A DNA stretch of 5,482 nucleotides from the NCBI GenBank assembly GCA_016783105.1, contig JADHXF010000084.1:1-5482 (forward strand), given 5' to 3'. Below the pieces are notes generated by a model that was given only the letters and a program-made list of their open reading frames with translations, was not told where the DNA came from and did no database searches. The position numbers and the translations under genes were made by a program. The stretch is from Dehalococcoidales bacterium. GTDB taxonomy: Bacteria > Chloroflexota > Dehalococcoidia > Dehalococcoidales > RBG-16-60-22. The stretch's first letter is position 1. The number at the start of each line of letters is the position of its first letter. Below, piece after piece: positions 4,712 through 5,482 of the stretch.

Positions 4712-5482
4712 TCAGACCAGTGATTTTGGCCGGCGCACCGCCAGGACAGCAGGGATGGCTATGGCGTACAGAGACACCATGATGATGAATGCCCAGTGGT
4801 AGGTATTCATGGTGTCATACATATATCCCCCGAACAGAGGGCCGGCAGCAACGCCAATGGCCTGGGCCAGAGATATCATGCCGAAGATGGCGCCATAGGA
4901 AGCTGGGCCGAAGTTACGGTTGACCATCATGGCCATGGTTGGCAGCCAGCCCCCAGACCCCAGTCCGATAACAATCGCGTAGAGCCAGATTATCGCCATA
5001 GGTGTTCCCGGCTTTATCAATATGAGGACAACGGTGGCGATAGCTAAGAGCACGAGGCTGATGGCGCAGGCCTGCTTGGCTTTAATTATATCGCAGAGCC
5101 AGCCGAAGAAAAATTTACCGATGGCGCTTCCCAGGCCAAGACCGGTAACCGCACTGGAAGCTAATATCAGGGAGAATCCTTTATCCTGGAGGTAAGGCAC
5201 CTGGTTCTGGAGAACACCCATGGCGCTGAAGCCATTGAATAAGAAGGCAATGCATAAAAACCAGAACGCGGAAGTACCCAGCGCCATTTTCAGGCTGAGC
5301 CCGCTGGTGGCAGTACGTGAAGCTTCCAATTCGGTAATGCCCCTGTCGTAGACAACTCCATCAGGGTTGAGTCCCATATCTGACGGCTTTGTTCTGACCA
5401 CGAATATAGCGAACGGAATGAGAGACAAGTTGAATAGACCCAAAGCGGCATAAGACATATTCCAGCCAAAGGTGGGAATGAG
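4712..5482 (-). CDS. Major facilitator superfamily transporter (OFA/MCT/CynX-like), C-terminal half only
   Basis: The frame is open to the right edge (L-I-P-T-F-G-W-N before the first internal Met), so the 5' half is cut off and 256 codons plus stop are seen. It holds the end of the N-terminal bundle (T-F-G-W-N-M-S-Y-A and helix 6), a central loop with S-D-M-G-L-N-P-D-G, and the six C-terminal membrane helices. The second-bundle copy of MFS motif A is G-K-F-F-F-G-W-L-C-D-I-I-K-A-K-Q. The segment G-S-G-G-W-L-P-T-M-A and A-G-P-L-F-G-G-Y-M-Y-D-T resemble oxalate/formate and monocarboxylate type carriers, which move small organic anions across the inner membrane. The substrate cannot be told. It converges on the DUF5752-like gene and is unlikely to share its regulation. 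Confidence 0.9.
   Translation of the reverse strand, partial: LIPTFGWNMSYAALGLFNLSLIPFAIFVVRTKPSDMGLNPDGVVYDRGITELEASRTATSGLSLKMALGTSAFWFLCIAFLFNGFSAMGVLQNQVPYLQDKGFSLILASSAVTGLGLGSAIGKFFFGWLCDIIKAKQACAISLVLLAIATVVLILIKPGTPMAIIWLYAIVIGLGSGGWLPTMAMMVNRNFGPASYGAIFGMISLAQAIGVAAGPLFGGYMYDTMNTYHWAFIIMVSLYAIAIPAVLAVRRPKSLV

Noticed and set aside
4567..4779. Open plus-strand stretch of 71 codons without an ATG, with protein-like text around A-L-I-K-Q-I-A-G-S-E-V
   Set aside because: No start codon or ribosome binding site, it overlaps the transporter 3' end, and no family was recognised; a gene remnant is possible but unsupported.

Overview
The window looks like chromosomal DNA of a bacterium. The protein flavour points to Chloroflexota, most likely the Dehalococcoidia. 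The clues are an SbcD with a C-G-D-A-Y-K-T-R-E-P phosphoesterase block, a single-chain GlyRS with a four-cysteine insertion, and short lineage-type hypotheticals. This assignment rests on remembered family resemblance, not on a search. The housekeeping genes are clearly GC-rich, while the centre (about 3.2-4.6 kb) is visibly more AT-rich.

Left part (1-3180), all on the minus strand and read from right to left: a small winged-helix regulator (3180-2878) overlaps by ATGA a four-helix DUF1648-type membrane protein (2881-2405). The glycyl-tRNA synthetase gene (2371-1001) follows after only 33 bp. Next come a GC-rich terminator hairpin, a striking G-tract/hairpin leader, and the 5' 915 bases of sbcD, which runs off the left edge. 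The regulator/membrane-protein pair is laid out like an autoregulated immunity or stress cassette (compare sdpR-sdpI). glyQS may receive read-through from it.

Centre (3181-4140), plus strand, divergent from the regulator: a 332-bp AT-rich intergenic region carries a near-consensus sigma-70 promoter (TTGACA-17-AATAAT). A perfect 13-bp direct repeat covers its -10 box and recurs 42 bp downstream. It drives a 154-aa protein of unknown function (basic start, Ala/Thr/Gly-rich linker, compact C-terminal domain). A 21-codon ORF for a very basic Lys/Gly/Pro peptide with a near-perfect Shine-Dalgarno follows, and the unit ends at a hairpin terminator.

Right part (4141-5482): an independent 100-aa DUF5752-like gene (plus strand) has an imperfect hairpin in its leader. 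A convergent major facilitator superfamily transporter gene (minus strand) enters from the right edge and contributes only its C-terminal half.

No tRNA, rRNA, CRISPR array or insertion sequence was seen. The points most worth a second look are the G-quadruplex/hairpin choice in the sbcD leader, the short basic peptide gene, and the wHTH-DUF1648 pair with a palindrome touching its start codon.
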